A stretch of 42,951 nucleotides of DNA from Nonomuraea aridisoli. Lineage in GTDB: Bacteria > Actinomycetota > Actinomycetes > Streptosporangiales > Streptosporangiaceae. The stretch lies in assembly GCF_003236395.1 (NCBI RefSeq), contig NZ_POUD01000047.1:1-42951 (forward strand), in the 5' to 3' direction. Below the pieces are notes generated by a model, which searched no databases, was not told the DNA's origin, and worked only from the letters and a program-made list of their open reading frames with translations. Shown in pieces: positions 40,148 through 42,951 of the stretch (within the stretch, counting starts at the first letter, position 1; every line of letters starts with the position of its first letter). Made by a program: the position numbers and the translations under genes.

Positions 40148-41071
40148 TCAGAACCGGCCGGTGCGGATGCGCGCCAGCCAGTCGCCCGCCTGGGCGAACT
40201 CGGCGTCGGTGGTACCGCGCTTGACCTGCGGTGCGATGCCGTCGGCCCGCGGGTAGCTGCCGAGGAAGCGCACCTCGCCGGCGATGCGGTGCAGCCCCGC
40301 CAGCGCCTCGCCGACCCGCGCGTCGGCGGCGTGGCCCTCGAAGTCGAAGTGGAAGAAGTAGCGCCCGATGCCGTCGCCGGTCGGCCGCGACTCGATGCGC
40401 GTCAGGTTGACCCCGCGTACGGAGAACTCGGTCAGCATCTCCAGCAGCGCGCCCGGGTGGTCGTCGGACAGGAAGACCACCAGCGAGGTGCGGTCGGAGC
40501 CGGTCGCCTCGGGCAGCGGCCCCCCTGGGCGGCACACCTTGACGAACCGGGTCACGGTGTCGGTCCTGTCGCCGATGTCGGAGGCCAGCTCCACCAGCCC
40601 GTAGTGCTCCCCGGCGATGGGCGCCGCGATGGCCGCGTCGTACGGCGAGCCCGGCAGCGCGACCTCCTGGGCCGCGGCGGCCGTCGAGGGGGCGGCCACC
40701 ACGACGGCGTCGGGCAGCTCGCGGGAGACGTAGGCACGGCACTGGGTGATGGCCGCGGGATGCGTGTAGACCCGCTTGATGTGCGGGATCTCGGTGCCGG
40801 GCCTGGCCAGCAGGGAGAACCGCACGGGAAGCAGCAGCTCGGCGTTGATCATCAACGGCTCGCCCCAGGCGAACTCGTCGAGCGTCGTGGTGATCGCACC
40901 CTCGACGGAGTTCTCCAGCGGGACCACGGCGCCGTCGGCGTCACCCGTGCGGGCGGCGTTGAGCGCGGCGCTCACGGAGGCGCACGGCAGCCGCTCGGCG
41001 GCGGGGTCGAGGAGCCTCAGGGCCTCTTCGGTGAAGGTCCCTTCCGGTCCGAGATAGGCGAGTCTGGGCAT
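40148..41071 (-). CDS. pheA: Prephenate dehydratase
   Basis: A 307-residue monofunctional prephenate dehydratase converting prephenate to phenylpyruvate in phenylalanine synthesis. It begins LAYLGPEGTFTEEAL, has NSVEGAI, and the TRFV catalytic motif near residue 180. A C-terminal ACT domain with GALLEMLTEFSVRGVNLTRI and ESRP gives feedback inhibition by phenylalanine. ATG 41071 is preceded by GATACTCT, so the message is probably leaderless. It lies 87 bases upstream of serS on the same strand. Confidence 0.96.
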   Translation of the reverse strand: MPRLAYLGPEGTFTEEALRLLDPAAERLPCASVSAALNAARTGDADGAVVPLENSVEGAITTTLDEFAWGEPLMINAELLLPVRFSLLARPGTEIPHIKRVYTHPAAITQCRAYVSRELPDAVVVAAPSTAAAAQEVALPGSPYDAAIAAPIAGEHYGLVELASDIGDRTDTVTRFVKVCRPGGPLPEATGSDRTSLVVFLSDDHPGALLEMLTEFSVRGVNLTRIESRPTGDGIGRYFFHFDFEGHAADARVGEALAGLHRIAGEVRFLGSYPRADGIAPQVKRGTTDAEFAQAGDWLARIRTGRF

Positions 41072-41077
41072 GGGTCC

Positions 41078-41085
41078 AGAGTATC
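41078..41085 (-). promoter_or_regulatory. -10 box of pheA (leaderless)
   Basis: On the minus strand GATACTCT ends six to eight bases before ATG 41071, which would put the transcript start at or next to the ATG. Confidence 0.45.
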
Positions 41086-41174
41086 CGCAGGTCGGGGGCG
41101 CATGTCGCCGTTTTCGCCCTACGGCGTCCTGTAAATACGGACCGTTTCGGTCTCCCGCATGTCCGCGGCCGGCC

Positions 41175-41594
41175 TCACAACGTCTCGGACGCGCGGCAGC
41201 CGACCACCGGCCCGAGGCCGAGCCTGGCCGCCCGCACGGCCTCTTCCTCCTCGGGTGACAGCGGCTCCTCGCCCTTCCCGCCCACCACCGGGCGCACGTA
41301 CGTACGGGTCTCGCTGCGCCCGTTGATAGAGGTCAGCACGATGCCGTCGCCCAGCCCGTTGATCATCGCGATCGAGAACGACAGCCGCCCGGTCATCTCC
41401 GAGAGCGCGTCGTAGCGGCAGACCGCGACGTCCCTGACGGCCTTGAGGTCGCCCGGGGCCTCGCTGAGTTGCCGGGACAGCATGCGCCGGCCCTCCTCCA
41501 CGGTGGCCCTGGCCTCCCGTAGCGCCAGGTAGCCGATCAGCACGCCGCTGACCCCGATGACGAGGCCCGCGATCAGCCATACGGTAATGAGCAC
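41175..41594 (-). CDS. DUF4446 family membrane-anchored protein
   Basis: A 139-residue protein with one N-terminal membrane helix (VWLIAGLVIGVSGVLIGYLA) and a cytoplasmic or extracytoplasmic domain. The domain has VRDVAVCRYDALSEMTGRLS, INGLGDGIVLTSINGRSETR and the conserved EEEEAVRAAR, which is the DUF4446 pattern. Function is unknown. GTG 41594 has a -10-like TACCCT seven bases upstream. Its neighbours pheA and serS are housekeeping genes. Confidence 0.9.
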   Translation of the reverse strand: MLITVWLIAGLVIGVSGVLIGYLALREARATVEEGRRMLSRQLSEAPGDLKAVRDVAVCRYDALSEMTGRLSFSIAMINGLGDGIVLTSINGRSETRTYVRPVVGGKGEEPLSPEEEEAVRAARLGLGPVVGCRASETL

Positions 41595-41616
41595 AGCACG
41601 CAGGGTAACGTCCCGG

Positions 41617-42822
41617 TCAAGCGATCTGCCGCCGTTTCGGCAACCAGGACACCAGCAACCACACCAGGGCGAGGGCTCCCAGGCCGTACCCGTTCTGGAC
41701 GATCTTGCCCAGCACCAGGCTGACCACCGGAATGTCGGCGGCCCTCAGCGAGACCCCCCACCACGGCACCGGCACGACGTAGAACAGCCACACGCCCGCC
41801 GCCACACGCAGCCGTACCGGGTCGCGGCCGTCGCCGGCGATCGCGGCGAGCACCACGACCACCCAGGCCAGGTGGTGGATCCAGGCGACCGGCGAGAGCA
41901 GCACCGCCATGAGCCCGACGAGCGCGACCGCGGTCATCGAATCGCCCTTCTCGTACGCGTCCCGCGCCCCCCGGAACCCGTACCAGGCGACCACCGCCAC
42001 CAGGACCACCCAGATCGCGGTCGTCAGCAGGTCGGGCCAGTACAGCCGGATCAGCATGCCGCGCATCGACTGGTTGGTGGTGGCCGCGTTCGCGCCGAGG
42101 CGTTCGGGGTCGAGCAGCGCCGAGAACCAGAACCCGGCCGCGTCCTGCGGGATCACCGCGAACGGCAGCAGCGTGAGCACCGCCGCCGTGAACGACGCCA
42201 TGAAGAACGTCCGCCACTGCCGCGTGACCAGCAGGTAGATCAGGAAGACGCCGGGGGTGAGCTTGACCGCCGTGGCCAGCCCGATGAGGAACCCGCGCGG
42301 CCACCACGGCCTCCGCGCCACGCAGTCGGCCAGGCACAACGCCACCAGCAGGATGTCCACCTGCCCGAACCGCACCTGGTCCCTGATCGGCATCAGGTAC
42401 GTGCACATCACCATGAGCGCCGCGAACACCCACGGCGCGTACGTCCGCAGCGCGTCCCTGCGCAGGGTCTCCCGGAACGCGTACCCGACGGTCACGGCCA
42501 GCGCCACGAAGATCCCGGCCGTCCACACCCACTGCGCCGTCTCCCACGACATCTTGGCCAGCACCACGGCGATCATCGCGGCGATGGGCGGATACGTGAA
42601 CGGCAGTAACTGCGGCGCCGGGGTGACGTAGTCGTACAGCGGCCGTCCTTCGAGCAACATCTGGCCGCCCGTACGGTAGACGTCCAGGTCGACCAGGCGC
42701 TGGTCGTCGGGGTTGGTGAGCCACGCGTGCACGAGCGGCGTCGCGGCCGCCACCACGACGAGCGCCGCCACCGCCCACGCCCACCACTGCCGCCGTCTCA
42801 CCTGCACCTCGCCACTTGTCAC
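41617..42822 (-). CDS. GT87-family mannosyltransferase-like membrane protein
   Basis: A 401-residue polytopic protein with about ten membrane helices. The first (WWAWAVAALVVVAAATPLV) leads to a large extracytoplasmic loop LVDLDVYRTGGQMLLEGRPL with the acidic DLDVY motif of DUF2029/GT87 enzymes. FTYPPIAAM and VRFGQVDILLVALC, AVKLTPGVFL are further family hallmarks. Such enzymes use polyprenyl-phosphate mannose to build cell-envelope glycans. GTG 42822 is chosen because TAACGT lies eight bases upstream (leaderless). The frame extends to 42927 and GTG 42801 also starts well. Confidence 0.9.
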   Translation of the reverse strand: MTSGEVQVRRRQWWAWAVAALVVVAAATPLVHAWLTNPDDQRLVDLDVYRTGGQMLLEGRPLYDYVTPAPQLLPFTYPPIAAMIAVVLAKMSWETAQWVWTAGIFVALAVTVGYAFRETLRRDALRTYAPWVFAALMVMCTYLMPIRDQVRFGQVDILLVALCLADCVARRPWWPRGFLIGLATAVKLTPGVFLIYLLVTRQWRTFFMASFTAAVLTLLPFAVIPQDAAGFWFSALLDPERLGANAATTNQSMRGMLIRLYWPDLLTTAIWVVLVAVVAWYGFRGARDAYEKGDSMTAVALVGLMAVLLSPVAWIHHLAWVVVVLAAIAGDGRDPVRLRVAAGVWLFYVVPVPWWGVSLRAADIPVVSLVLGKIVQNGYGLGALALVWLLVSWLPKRRQIA

Positions 42823-42879
42823 GATGTGGGACGTTACCGTGGCTGTTGTCGATCGAGGGCAAACACCGGGGGTCCCACC

Positions 42880-42951
42880 ATGCCGAACGCCACACCGTAC
42901 CCACCCCAGGGACGGCACGCGCGGCACCCCATCCTCCCCCTCGCCCTCATG
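42880..42951 (+). CDS. Start of a gene cut by the window end
   Basis: Twenty-four in-frame codons, MPNATPYPPQGRHARHPILP then LALM, run off the end of the window. GGGGG precedes ATG 42880 by about eight bases. The beginning of a hydrophobic stretch at the end suggests a membrane or secreted protein. It diverges from the GT87 gene across a short shared promoter region. The family is unknown. Confidence 0.5.
   Translation, partial: MPNATPYPPQGRHARHPILPLALM

Overview
The window looks like chromosomal DNA from a high-GC actinomycete. Streptosporangiaceae (for example a Nonomuraea relative) is my best guess, from gene content and not from any search. Evidence: strong G/C bias at third codon positions; many GTG starts; TANNNT -10 boxes placed so that messages begin at the start codon; a bacterial proteasome activator (Bpa) gene; several LLM-class (F420/FMN) oxidoreductases; many TetR, XRE and SDR genes; and tRNA genes without an encoded CCA. 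The first 43 bases are not genomic: they contain a Nextera transposase adapter with what looks like an index barcode.

Region 1 (44-2760) has tRNA-Arg(ACG), its terminator and the remains of a tyrosine integrase, so an old integration site. An Rrf2 regulator diverges from an SDR across two inverted-repeat operators, and an N-terminally truncated RibD/DHFR-like gene follows. Region 2 (2951-9493) is accessory metabolism: TetR / alpha-beta hydrolase / LLM oxidoreductase, a BenE transporter diverging from an XRE-cupin regulator around a perfect palindrome, and a secreted M14 carboxypeptidase. Region 3 (9494-16596) has a cluster of hairpins, a class C-type serine hydrolase operon, a PH-domain protein, and an SDR-alcohol dehydrogenase pair diverging from an XRE regulator.

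Region 4 (16597-22272) is the most unusual. One gene fuses a family-1 uracil-DNA-glycosylase-like domain to an R-S-ExE ADP-ribosyltransferase. It diverges from a macrodomain gene, the usual reader or eraser of ADP-ribose. In the glycosylase domain the catalytic Asp of the GQDPYH motif is Asn. I read the pair as a candidate DNA-directed ADP-ribosylation system of the writer/eraser, toxin-antitoxin or defence kind. The 3' end of the macrodomain gene is repeated 2.65 kb away (42 of 47 bases identical apart from an 11-base gap). The two copies flank a secreted PQQ-propeller/beta-helix gene, which suggests that gene was inserted there.

Region 5 (22298-30737) has a TetR-peptidase E pair diverging from an SDR, a DUF6745-type gene with a small partner, an LLM oxidoreductase and TetR, then a DHA2-type MFS exporter with two related small membrane proteins and a universal stress protein. 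Region 6 (30767-42951) is more core-like: M15 peptidase, NUDIX-NYN fusion, tRNA-Ser(TGA), a ParA/MinD ATPase with a repetitive proline-rich N-terminus, quinone oxidoreductase, Bpa, HAD phosphatase, cold-shock protein, a membrane protein, serS, pheA, a DUF4446 protein, a GT87-type mannosyltransferase and the start of a further gene cut by the window edge.
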